Source: Gammaproteobacteria bacterium
GTDB lineage: Bacteria; Pseudomonadota; Gammaproteobacteria; JAABTG01
Length of the DNA stretch: 20,561 nucleotides
Direction of reading: 5' to 3'
Assembly (NCBI GenBank): GCA_030066245.1
Contig: JASJBY010000030.1
Span: 1 to 20,561, forward strand
Shown here: piece after piece, positions 1 to 7,526 of the stretch
Position numbering within the stretch: position 1 is the first letter of the stretch
Layout of the letters: every line of letters starts with the position of its first letter
Program-made: the position numbers and the translations under genes
Notes under the pieces: model-generated
What the model was told of the DNA's origin: nothing
The model's database searches: none
What the model saw: the letters and a program-made list of their open reading frames with translations, nothing else

Positions 1-608
1 CCGATCTTCGGCCGGATGATGCCCCACGGGCTTCCGTAGCGCATCCATTTGTCGGTGAGCTCGATCTGCCAGCCGTCCTCTATCTTTTGGTCGAAAATGC
101 CGTACTCGTACAGAATGCCGTAGCCGATCGCAGGGATCTGGAGAGTCGAGAGAGAGTCCAGGTAGCAAGCAGCGAGTCGGCCGAGCCCCCCATTGCCCAG
201 CCCGGGCTCTTCTTCCTGTTCTATTAGCTCATCCAGGTCCAGGCCCAGCCCTTCCACAGCCTCCTTCACGTTGTCGTAGATATCCAGGTTGATGAGATTG
301 TTTCCGAGTTGTGGGCCCATCAGAAACTCTGCGGACAGGTAACAGACCGTGCGGGCCTTGGTGTTCTTGGCGGTCTTGGCCGTGCCGATCCAGCGGTGCA
401 GAAGGCGATCGCGAACGGCGTATGCCAGGGCCATGTAGTGGTCATAAGGCGTGGCGACATCGTGAAACCTGCCCTGGGTGTAGAAAAGGTTGTCGGTAAT
501 GGCGCGCTTCAACGCCTCCACGCTGAGCCCGGTTCGGGTTCGCTCATTCTCCTTGCTCGCGTTCGAGGCCTTGGCGGCCTTGTCCATTTTTTCCGCGGGT
601 TGCGCCAT
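1..608 (-). CDS. glgP: Glycogen/alpha-glucan phosphorylase, N-terminal part (cut by window edge)
   Basis: Releases glucose-1-phosphate from glycogen by phosphorolysis in the cytoplasm (family knowledge). About 202 N-terminal residues are visible; the PLP-binding C-terminal half lies outside the window. The frame shows the typical family stretches YLSAEFLMG, then EEEPGLGNGGLGRLAACYLD, then a segment ending in DKWMRYGSPWGI. The ATG at 608 is preceded on the minus strand by a GAGGG Shine-Dalgarno about ten bases away, which supports this start. It lies 190 bp downstream of the phosphoketolase stop on the same strand, so it may be the last visible gene of the carbohydrate operon and would supply its substrate. 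Assignment to the phosphorylase family is secure. Glycogen versus maltodextrin preference cannot be told from this part. Confidence 0.93.
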   Translation of the reverse strand, partial: MAQPAEKMDKAAKASNASKENERTRTGLSVEALKRAITDNLFYTQGRFHDVATPYDHYMALAYAVRDRLLHRWIGTAKTAKNTKARTVCYLSAEFLMGPQLGNNLINLDIYDNVKEAVEGLGLDLDELIEQEEEPGLGNGGLGRLAACYLDSLSTLQIPAIGYGILYEYGIFDQKIEDGWQIELTDKWMRYGSPWGIIRPKI

Positions 609-674
609 GTCTTTACCCTCTACCTTGGCATCGGGCACGCAGCCCGATTCGGGAATACTGAAGAGATGTTAATC

Positions 675-738
675 ACGGGGAACACGAGGTAAACGGGGAG
701 CAGAGGAGACAGTTCGCTCTTGCCCCGTGTACCCCGTG
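675..738. repeat. Imperfect inverted repeat between glgP and phosphoketolase genes
   Basis: CACGGGGAACACG at 675-687 faces CGTGTACCCCGTG at 726-738, 12 of 13 positions complementary with 38 bases between. Weaker matches extend outward and inward. The left arm runs on into further purine-rich CGGGGAGCAGAGGAGACA-like sequence, reminiscent of the degenerate CACGGAGAACACGG-type intergenic repeats seen in many environmental bacteria (from memory, not checked). There is no T-run, so it is not a clear intrinsic terminator. Confidence 0.5.
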
Positions 739-798
739 GTTGCTAATTTCCTGCTCGCGTCTGCTCTGCGTCGGCGACCGAGTTACGCAGAGGCCGGG

Positions 799-3192
799 TT
801 AAAAAGGCCACGTCCAGTTGTTTATTTCAGGCATGTCCACGCCGTGCTCATAGGCGTAGTTGCGGCAGTCTATCTGCATGTCCCGCAGCTTCTCCTTGAC
901 ATGGGCGCCGGCCACCTGCAGCCGGGGGACCCGATTAATGACATCGATACCCAGACTGAAACGGTCGATCTCGTTGTTGATGGCCAGCTCCATCGGGGTG
1001 TTGATGTTGCCTTTCTCCTTGTAGCCGCGTACGTGCAGATTGCGGTGATTGGTCCGGCGGTAAGCCAAGCGATGCAGCAGCCACGGATAACCGTGGAAGT
1101 TGAAGATTATCGGCTTGTCCACGGTGAAAAGGCTGTCGAAGTCCCTGTCCGACAGGCCGTGCGGGTGCTCGCCTTCCGGGGCCATGCGGAACAGATCCAC
1201 CACATTGATGAAGCGGATCTTCAGGTCCTCGAAGTGCTCGCGCAGCAATGCGGTAGCGGCCAGGGCCTCTTTGGTGGGGATGTCGCCGCAGCCGACCATG
1301 ACCACGTCTGGCTCGCTGCCCTGGTCGTTGCTTGCCCAATCCCAGATGCCGATGCCCTTGGTGCAGTGCTTTACGGCGGCATCCATGTCCAGGTACTGAA
1401 GATGGTTCTGTTTGTCCGAGACGATGACATTGATGTCGTTGTGGCTGCGCAGGCAGTGGTCCGTCACGGAGAGCAGAGAATTGACGTCGGGCGGCAGGTA
1501 GATGCGCGTGACCTCGGGGTTCTTGTTCACGACGACGTCGAGGAATCCCGGATCCTGGTGCGTAAAGCCGTTGTGGTCCTGGCGCCACACGGTAGAGGTA
1601 ATGAGCAGGTTTATGGACGCGACTGGTGCGCGCCACGGTATCTCCTCGCAGATGGCCAGCCACTTGGCGTGCTGGTTGAACATGGAGTCAACCACATGCA
1701 CGAAGGCTTCGTAGGTGGAAAAAAAGCCATGTCGACCGGTGAGCACATAGCCTTCGTACCAGCCTGTAAGAGTGTGCTCGGAGAGCATCTCCATTACCCT
1801 ACCATCGGGTGACAGCTCGCCGCCGTCCTCGTCCTCGGGAAGGTAGTCTGCCAGCCAGAGCTTTTTGCTGGTCTCGTAAATGGCGTCCAGCTTGTTGGAC
1901 GTATTCTCGTCCGGTCCGAAGACGCGGAAGTTCTCCATGTTCCTGCGCATGACGTCGCGCAGGAATACACCCAAGGGCCGGGTGTTCTCATGGGAGACCT
2001 GGGCCGGCTTCGCGATGGCCTTGGCGTAATCCCGGAAGTTCGGCATGCGCAGGTCCTTGCGCAGCAGGCCGCCGTTGGCGTGGTGACTGGCGCTCATGCG
2101 CCGCAAGCCCTGAGGCGCAAGCGCCTTGAGCTCCGGGACCAGTCGGCCGTTCTCGTCGAACAGCTCATCCGGCTTGTAGCTCTTCATCCATTCCTCGAGC
2201 TGTTTCAGGTGCGCCGGATTGTCGTGCATTCCCGAGAGCGGCACCTGATGGGCGCGCCAGAAGCCCTCCACCTTGCGGCCGTCCACCTGCTTGGGCCCGG
2301 TCCAACCTTTCGGGGTGCGAAGTACGATCATGGGCCAATGGCCGCGAGTCGCCTTTCCGCTCTGGCGGGCCTGTTTCTGGATGCTCTGAATGTCCGACAG
2401 GCAATTGTCCAGTGTCTCAGCCATGCGTTGGTGCATGATGGCCGGGTCGTCTCCCTCCACGAAGTAGGGCTTCCAGCCGTAGCCCTTGAACAGGTTTTCC
2501 AGCTCATCGTGTGGAATTCGAGACAGCAGGGTCGGATTGTTAATCTTGTAGCCGTTCAGGTGCAGGATGGGCAGCACGGCGCCATCCCGAATCGGGTTGA
2601 TGAACTTGTTGGAGTGCCAGGAGGTTGCCAGCGGTCCGGTCTCGGATTCGCCGTCCCCCACGGCGACGACCACCACCAGATCCGGGTTGTCGTAGGCCGC
2701 GCCGAAGGCGTGGGAGACGCTGTATCCCAGCTCGCCGCCCTCGTGAATCGAGCCCGGGGTCTCCGGCGTGCAGTGACTGCCGATGCCGCCGGGAAAGGAG
2801 AACTGCTTGAAGAAGCGCCGCATGCCTTCTTCGTCTTCGCTCTTTTCCGGGTAAACCTCGGAATAGGTGCCTTCCAGATACACGGGGGAGAGCACCCCGG
2901 GCGCACCATGGCCGGGTCCGGCAAGAAAGATGGCGTCGAGATCGTGCTTGTTGATGATCCGGTTCATGTGCACGTACATGAACGAGAGGCCCGGGCTGGC
3001 TCCCCAATGGCCAAGCAGGCGGTTCTTGATATGCTCCGGCTTGAGCGGCTCCCTGAGGAGCGGGTTTTCCTTCAGGTAGATCATGCCGGCGGATAGGTAG
3101 TTGCAGGCTCGCCAGTAGGCGTCCATCCTGCGCAGCTCATCGGCGCTCAAGGGCCCCCCCTGCACGGCAGATTCAACGGTCTTGTCGTCCAT
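799..3192 (-). CDS. xfp: Xylulose-5-phosphate/fructose-6-phosphate phosphoketolase
   Basis: Thiamine-diphosphate enzyme that splits xylulose-5-phosphate (and often fructose-6-phosphate) with phosphate into acetyl-phosphate plus glyceraldehyde-3-phosphate (or erythrose-4-phosphate). The 797-aa length fits the family. Visible motifs are GHWGASPGL at 61-69, GPGHG at 92-96, the signature EGGELGY at 151-157 and the ThDP-binding GDGESETGP at 179-187. The frame stays open 33 codons upstream, but I choose the ATG at 3192 because it has a strong GAGGAGGAAG Shine-Dalgarno and begins the conserved part. It follows the glycosyltransferase gene with a 650-bp gap that holds an inverted-repeat element and a palindrome, so it may have its own promoter. 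Substrate dual specificity is not settled by sequence. Confidence 0.96.
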   Translation of the reverse strand: MDDKTVESAVQGGPLSADELRRMDAYWRACNYLSAGMIYLKENPLLREPLKPEHIKNRLLGHWGASPGLSFMYVHMNRIINKHDLDAIFLAGPGHGAPGVLSPVYLEGTYSEVYPEKSEDEEGMRRFFKQFSFPGGIGSHCTPETPGSIHEGGELGYSVSHAFGAAYDNPDLVVVVAVGDGESETGPLATSWHSNKFINPIRDGAVLPILHLNGYKINNPTLLSRIPHDELENLFKGYGWKPYFVEGDDPAIMHQRMAETLDNCLSDIQSIQKQARQSGKATRGHWPMIVLRTPKGWTGPKQVDGRKVEGFWRAHQVPLSGMHDNPAHLKQLEEWMKSYKPDELFDENGRLVPELKALAPQGLRRMSASHHANGGLLRKDLRMPNFRDYAKAIAKPAQVSHENTRPLGVFLRDVMRRNMENFRVFGPDENTSNKLDAIYETSKKLWLADYLPEDEDGGELSPDGRVMEMLSEHTLTGWYEGYVLTGRHGFFSTYEAFVHVVDSMFNQHAKWLAICEEIPWRAPVASINLLITSTVWRQDHNGFTHQDPGFLDVVVNKNPEVTRIYLPPDVNSLLSVTDHCLRSHNDINVIVSDKQNHLQYLDMDAAVKHCTKGIGIWDWASNDQGSEPDVVMVGCGDIPTKEALAATALLREHFEDLKIRFINVVDLFRMAPEGEHPHGLSDRDFDSLFTVDKPIIFNFHGYPWLLHRLAYRRTNHRNLHVRGYKEKGNINTPMELAINNEIDRFSLGIDVINRVPRLQVAGAHVKEKLRDMQIDCRNYAYEHGVDMPEINNWTWPF

Positions 3193-3269
3193 TTTCTTCC
3201 TCCTCGTGTTTGTAGCTACACCGACCGGGCTGTCTGTCGGCGCACGCTCATAATCTCTGCACTCGAGCC

Positions 3270-3284
3270 CACATACCGTATGTG
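3270..3284. promoter_or_regulatory. 15-bp perfect palindrome upstream of phosphoketolase (operator candidate)
   Basis: CACATACCGTATGTG has two perfect 7-base arms around one central base. It lies 78-92 bp upstream of the phosphoketolase ATG and just inside the inverted-repeat element's left end at 3292. The position suits an operator, but I do not recognise the regulator. No convincing -35/-10 pair was identified beside it. Confidence 0.4.
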
Positions 3285-3291
3285 AGGCCAA

Positions 3292-3540
3292 CCTAGCCCG
3301 GATTTCTCACCAGGCGGACCGTGGATCGCAGATGATGTTCGCAAACTCAACACATTGGCTTCACCAAGCCGGTCTTCCTGATAAACAAGCCGTCCTATTC
3401 GGTTCTTGGCCCACTCTGGCTTTGCATCTTGACCCATCCTCCTTGAGACATAGTCCCGCTATGCCTCTGCGGACGATCGGCCAATCTGCTTTGCCAGACC
3501 GACCCAAGATTCCGAATCCCGGTGAGAAATCCGGGCTAGG
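3292..3540. mobile_element. 249-bp MITE-like element with 20-bp terminal inverted repeats
   Basis: cctagcccggatttctcacc at 3292-3311 is the exact reverse complement of ggtgagaaatccgggctagg at 3521-3540. The interior has no credible gene. It contains small hairpins, such as GGCTT-CACC-AAGCC near 3359 and an ATAG/CTAT dyad near 3452. I see no target-site duplication: the flanks are ccaa on the left and atcg on the right. A short element with perfect long ends and no transposase fits a non-autonomous insertion mobilised in trans. The IS family is not established; the ends look like those I associate loosely with IS1380-type elements, but I cannot confirm that. Confidence 0.65.
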
Positions 3541-3842
3541 ATCGTTCTGCATTGGAGCCGGATGCTCAGCACTGGCTCAACTTCTGAGTCCCCCGCGCTC
3601 TTTACTCGAAGCGGGACACATTACGCACGGGCTGTTTCAACGGTGTGACTTCAACGGTCGCAACCCGCTGCAGTGCGTCAACCTAACCATCGGGACTCCC
3701 ATCCGAGGCTTCTGGCCCGAAGAAGAACCGCCACGTTTCTGCCGCACCTGGTCGAGGTAGCGGGCGCTGAGCTTTCCTTTGTGTGCGAATACCCCTCGCT
3801 TGCTCGGCACGGACGGGGTCCGCCGCCGTGTCTCAATCGGCC
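3541..3842. other. Non-coding or decayed stretch between the inverted-repeat element and the glycosyltransferase gene
   Basis: About 300 bases with no gene I can support. One hairpin, GAGCC (3555-3559) with GGCTC (3574-3578), is visible. On the minus strand an open frame from just after the glycosyltransferase stop encodes a fragment including KGKLSARYLDQVRQKRGG before a stop near 3640. It has no start or Shine-Dalgarno of its own, and I cannot assign it. It could be a gene remnant or chance. Confidence 0.35.
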
Positions 3843-5186
3843 TCAGTCCTTGGGCCTGGGCTCCACAAAGACGTGCGCAGCCCGTTGTTGGTGCTTCAAC
3901 AACCGGTAGATATTCTGCGGCCGCAACAGGGCGAATTCGAGCTCCTGCTGTACCACGTCGAGCCCGAAGAATCGTTTGGCCACCTGATAGTTATGTTCGA
4001 CCCTTTCCTGCCGCTCGGCGTCGTTGTCAAGCACGCGTCTGATTTCCGCGATAGTCTTCTGAGTAAGAAAGCCATCAAAAAGAATGGGCTCGAAACCGCA
4101 CGGCTCGATGTCCGTGCGATAGATGGCGTAGCGGTTACAGACCACGGGCTTCTTGTAGTAGATGGCTTCCAGAAATGCGTTGCCGAAGCCTTCATACTCT
4201 GAAGGGTAGGCAACGAGATCGGCCTGGGAATAAGCATCGGCGATGGTGTACAGCGGCTTCCCGTCGGCGGCAGTCCCGCGTTCCTCGCCTATGCGGTCGT
4301 CGGCGAAGACGAGCTGCACGCCCATGAAGCTCGCGAATTCCCGGATACGTTGGAGGTAGGCACCACCTTCGTCACCGGAGGCATGAGTGACCACGAGCTT
4401 TGCCTGCGTCGGCTCGAGGCGCTTCACCAGCTCGATGGAGTGCTCGATGCCCTTGCGGGCGACCACCCGGGTCGGCTGAAGAATCAACAGCTCGTCGGAT
4501 GCCATACCGATGGCACTGCGGAATCCGCGCGCATAGTCGTCCGGTTCCGGAGGAGGGGTGTCGAAATCCATCACGTTGGGGATGATTCGGCATGAGAGCC
4601 CCGTGCGCCGGCTGAACTCCTCGCCGGCCTGTGAGTTGATGACCACGTGCTGAATCTGCGGCAGCGCCGGCGGGAACGCATACTGCAGCACGTCATCAAT
4701 GGCGCTGGTGAGGAAGCGGACCCGCTCCCAGCGAAAGTCATGGTGGTGGGCCAGACAGCCGATGCCGTTCTCCAACACGGAATGCACGATGGCAATTCCC
4801 AGTGGCACGTTCATAGGAATGGTCAGGGCGTTCTCGGCGATCATGGCGTCGATGCGAAACTTCTCCAGCGCCTCGTTCAGCTTATTGCGGATGACCATGG
4901 TCATCCACAGAATATCGTCGGAGAGCTGTGCTGTTCTTGCCTCCGATGCGAATGCCTGATCTGTGATTTCCTTGATCTTCGGATGGGTGAAGTGCGCCTC
5001 CGGAATAACCGCGCTGATCTCCGGCGGGCGGTCGCATTCGCCTGCGATGTAGTAACACTCCATGCCCATTCGCTCGATGACCCGGGCCCATTTCTCTATC
5101 TCCAGGGAGACACCGTCCGTGCCGGCTATGCGGGTGGAGACAAAGGCAATACGCTTCAGCTTTTGTTGTGGTTGAGAAGCCATCAT
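3843..5186 (-). CDS. GT4-type glycosyltransferase, acceptor unknown
   Basis: A 447-aa GT-B fold retaining glycosyltransferase of the GT4 type, expected to move a sugar from a nucleotide-sugar donor in the cytoplasm. The N-terminal Rossmann part starts with RIAFVSTRIAGTDGVSLEIEKW (roughly 12-33). The C-terminal donor domain has QPTRVVARKGIEHS at 237-250 and the EX7E motif with Glu332 and Glu340 inside SEYEGFGNAFLEA. There are two adjacent ATG codons at 5186 and 5183; an AAGGA lies about 12 bases upstream. It is 40 bp downstream of pgl on the same strand. A sugar transferase inside a pentose-phosphate/phosphoketolase cluster hints at a storage sugar, compatible solute or envelope glycan made from the same hexose-phosphate pool, but that is inference. 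No substrate is suggested by any motif I recognise. Confidence 0.88.
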   Translation of the reverse strand: MMASQPQQKLKRIAFVSTRIAGTDGVSLEIEKWARVIERMGMECYYIAGECDRPPEISAVIPEAHFTHPKIKEITDQAFASEARTAQLSDDILWMTMVIRNKLNEALEKFRIDAMIAENALTIPMNVPLGIAIVHSVLENGIGCLAHHHDFRWERVRFLTSAIDDVLQYAFPPALPQIQHVVINSQAGEEFSRRTGLSCRIIPNVMDFDTPPPEPDDYARGFRSAIGMASDELLILQPTRVVARKGIEHSIELVKRLEPTQAKLVVTHASGDEGGAYLQRIREFASFMGVQLVFADDRIGEERGTAADGKPLYTIADAYSQADLVAYPSEYEGFGNAFLEAIYYKKPVVCNRYAIYRTDIEPCGFEPILFDGFLTQKTIAEIRRVLDNDAERQERVEHNYQVAKRFFGLDVVQQELEFALLRPQNIYRLLKHQQRAAHVFVEPRPKD

Positions 5187-5226
5187 GTTCGTGCGAGATC
5201 CTTGTTTCAGGTGAGGAGGCTGATAG

Positions 5227-5916
5227 CTACAGACCCGCTTTTTGATCCGTTAGCACCTCCATGAGTGACATGCCCTCTATCCTGGCGATGGGCACCGGCT
5301 CGCCCTGGCACCAGGCCTGGATGGCGGGGCGTTTGCTGCTGCCGGTTACGAGCAGCAGAATCTGTCTCGTGTCCCCGAGTGCCGGCGCGCTCAGCGTGAC
5401 TCTGTCAGGCGGCGGCTTCGGTGCGTTGTGCACGGCGTGAACCAGCTCGTCTCTCGGATGTTCCTGACCCGGAAACAGGCTCGCTGTATGGCCGTCTTCG
5501 CCCATGCCCAGAAGCACCATGTCGAATGGCAGAGCTTCCCTGACGAGACGTGCATACTCCTTCGCCGCGCGGTCGGCGCCCAGCTCCGCCGGCATGGCGT
5601 GGATCCGGTGGGAAGGTATGGGGACCAGGTCAAGCCAGGTCTGTGCGGCCATGACGCTGTTCCGCTCGCGGTCGTCCGCGGGCAGGCAGCGCTCGTCGCC
5701 GAAGTAGATCTCCCAGTTAGCCCAGTCGGCCTCGGCCTGCGAAAGGAAGCGGTAGGCCCGCTCCGGCGTGTGGCCGCCGGAAAGGACGAGACGGAAAACC
5801 CCGCGCTCGGCTATGGCTGCTTTCGCTGCTGACAGTATCCGGAAAGCCGCTTCCTGGGCCACCGATTCCGGGTCCATGAGAACGTGCCAGCGGGCGGTGT
5901 GCAACGCTTCTCCCAT
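5227..5916 (-). CDS. pgl: 6-phosphogluconolactonase
   Basis: Hydrolyses 6-phosphogluconolactone to 6-phosphogluconate, the second step of the oxidative pentose phosphate pathway. At 229 aa it has the DevB/Pgl-type length. Motifs: LSGGHTP at 45-51 (phosphate contact), FGDERCLPADDRERNS at 72-87 and GMGEDGHTASLFPG at 137-150. The start at 5916 has only a weak GAG four bases upstream. A second Met at residue 14 is an alternative but would trim the conserved N-terminal strand. It lies 34 bp after zwf and before the glycosyltransferase, consistent with cotranscription. Confidence 0.95.
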   Translation of the reverse strand: MGEALHTARWHVLMDPESVAQEAAFRILSAAKAAIAERGVFRLVLSGGHTPERAYRFLSQAEADWANWEIYFGDERCLPADDRERNSVMAAQTWLDLVPIPSHRIHAMPAELGADRAAKEYARLVREALPFDMVLLGMGEDGHTASLFPGQEHPRDELVHAVHNAPKPPPDRVTLSAPALGDTRQILLLVTGSSKRPAIQAWCQGEPVPIARIEGMSLMEVLTDQKAGL

Positions 5917-5950
5917 GTTTCTCGTCGTCGGCCGGTCGGCAGGGTCTCAG

Positions 5951-7498
5951 TCAGGTGGCACGGTCTCGTCGCGACGGTGTGATTCGGCGCCACTGACGGC
6001 CGTCCCGGCGCAGCAACTCGCCGGCCGGCTTGGGTCCCCATGACCCGGCCGCGTAGTTGGGGAAGTCGCGGGGGGGCAGGGCATGCCAGACGTCGAGTAT
6101 GGGCTGTACGAACTCCCATCCTGCCTCCACGGTTTCAGCATGCTTGAACAAGGTGGCATCCCCGTTCATGCAGTCGTAGATGAGGGTCTCGTAGCCTGTC
6201 GTCGGCGGATTGCCAAAATAGTCCGCATAGCAGAAGTCCATCTCCACGTTGCCTAGATTCATGGATGGCCCGGGCAGCTTTGCGCCGAAGCTGAGCTCTA
6301 TGCCTTCACTCGGTTGGATGCGGAGGACCATGGTGTTGGGCCGCACGTGTTCCACCGGCGTATTCCGAAACATGATGAAGGGAGCCCTGCGGTACTGGAT
6401 GGCGATCTCGGTGTAGTGGGCGGCCAGGCGCTTGCCGGTGCGCAGATAAAACGGCACGCCGGCCCACCGCCAGTTGTCGATCATCAGCTTCGCCGCGGCA
6501 AACGTCTCCGTGTGGGAATCAGACGCCACCCCCGGTGAGGACCGATAAGCCTGTACCTGCTCGCCGTCGGGCATGGCGCCGGCGGCGTACTGCCCGCGTA
6601 CCGCATGGGTGAGCACATCCTCCGGGCTGAGGGGCGTGATGGCCTTCAGCACCTTGTTGCCCTCGATTCGCACGGCGTTGGCCTGGAATGAGTTCGGGGG
6701 CTCCATGGCGATAACCGACAGGAGCACCAGCAAATGGTTGGGAATCATGTCCCGCAAGGCGCCGGCTTCCTCGTAGTAGCTGGCTCGATGCTCGACGCCG
6801 ACCGACTCGGCGACCGTGATCTGCACGTGGTCGATGTGCAGATGGTTCCAGATGGGCTCGGTGATGCCGTTGGCGAAACGAAAGACCAGAATGTTCTGCA
6901 CCGTCTCCTTACCCAGGTAATGATCGATGCGATAGATCTGGGTTTCTTCCAGGCTGTCGTGAAGCTCTCGGTTGAGTGCCTTCGCTGAGTCCAAGTCGTT
7001 CCCGAAGGGCTTCTCGATGATGACCCGGCGCCACACGGAATCAGTCTCCTTGGCCAGGCCTGCTGCGCCCAGTTGGCGGGTAATCTCACCGAAGAAGCGG
7101 GGCGGCGTCGCCAGGTAGAACAGGTAGCTGCCCGGCGTGCCCATTTCCCCGTCTATCTGCTCGAGCAGGCCTCCAAGGTGCTCGTAGGAGGCGGAATCCT
7201 TGAAATCCCCCTGGACGTAGAAGAGGCGTCGGACCAGATCATCCCAGATGTCCTGCTTGAAATCGCCGCCCACATGGGTGCGGATGTCCTCGGACATGCG
7301 GTCCCGGAAGGCCTCGCTGTTGATTTCGAGACGGTCAACGGCGACCACGCCGAAACGCTCCGGCAACAGTCCGCTTACGGAGAGATTGTACAGGGAAGGC
7401 AGCAGCTTCCGCTTGGTGAGATCGCCGCCCGCACCGAATATGACCATGACGCAGGGGGATGCCGTCTGGGCGTTTCTCGCGGGCGTGGTGTCCGACAT
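5951..7498 (-). CDS. zwf: Glucose-6-phosphate 1-dehydrogenase
   Basis: Oxidises glucose-6-phosphate to 6-phosphogluconolactone with NADP+ (or NAD+). It is 515 aa from the ATG at 7498. The N-terminal dinucleotide motif is GAGGDLTKRKL at 22-32. IEKPFGNDL is at 161-169 and the active-site signature RIDHYLGKE at 190-198, with the catalytic His at 193. The frame is open a further 78 codons upstream, but that extension overlaps the gnd coding region and is low-complexity. The ATG at 7498 has GGAG about ten bases upstream and lies 28 bp after the gnd stop. Order gnd-zwf-pgl on one strand with short gaps indicates an operon. Confidence 0.97.
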   Translation of the reverse strand: MSDTTPARNAQTASPCVMVIFGAGGDLTKRKLLPSLYNLSVSGLLPERFGVVAVDRLEINSEAFRDRMSEDIRTHVGGDFKQDIWDDLVRRLFYVQGDFKDSASYEHLGGLLEQIDGEMGTPGSYLFYLATPPRFFGEITRQLGAAGLAKETDSVWRRVIIEKPFGNDLDSAKALNRELHDSLEETQIYRIDHYLGKETVQNILVFRFANGITEPIWNHLHIDHVQITVAESVGVEHRASYYEEAGALRDMIPNHLLVLLSVIAMEPPNSFQANAVRIEGNKVLKAITPLSPEDVLTHAVRGQYAAGAMPDGEQVQAYRSSPGVASDSHTETFAAAKLMIDNWRWAGVPFYLRTGKRLAAHYTEIAIQYRRAPFIMFRNTPVEHVRPNTMVLRIQPSEGIELSFGAKLPGPSMNLGNVEMDFCYADYFGNPPTTGYETLIYDCMNGDATLFKHAETVEAGWEFVQPILDVWHALPPRDFPNYAAGSWGPKPAGELLRRDGRQWRRITPSRRDRAT

Positions 7499-7526
7499 GG
7501 TAAAGGTGCTCCGGTCCTGGCTGCTG

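Noticed and set aside
727..1812. Long plus-strand open frame (361 codons) opposite phosphoketolase
   Set aside because: It lies wholly antisense to the clearly conserved phosphoketolase gene, resembles no known protein, and is expected in GC-rich DNA.
1990..3096. Second long plus-strand open frame (368 codons) opposite phosphoketolase
   Set aside because: Antisense shadow of the same gene; no ribosome site or family motif.
3193..3291. 33-codon N-terminal extension of phosphoketolase
   Set aside because: The ATG at 3192 has a strong GAGGAGGAAG site and the extension resembles non-coding leader; it would also run through the palindrome.
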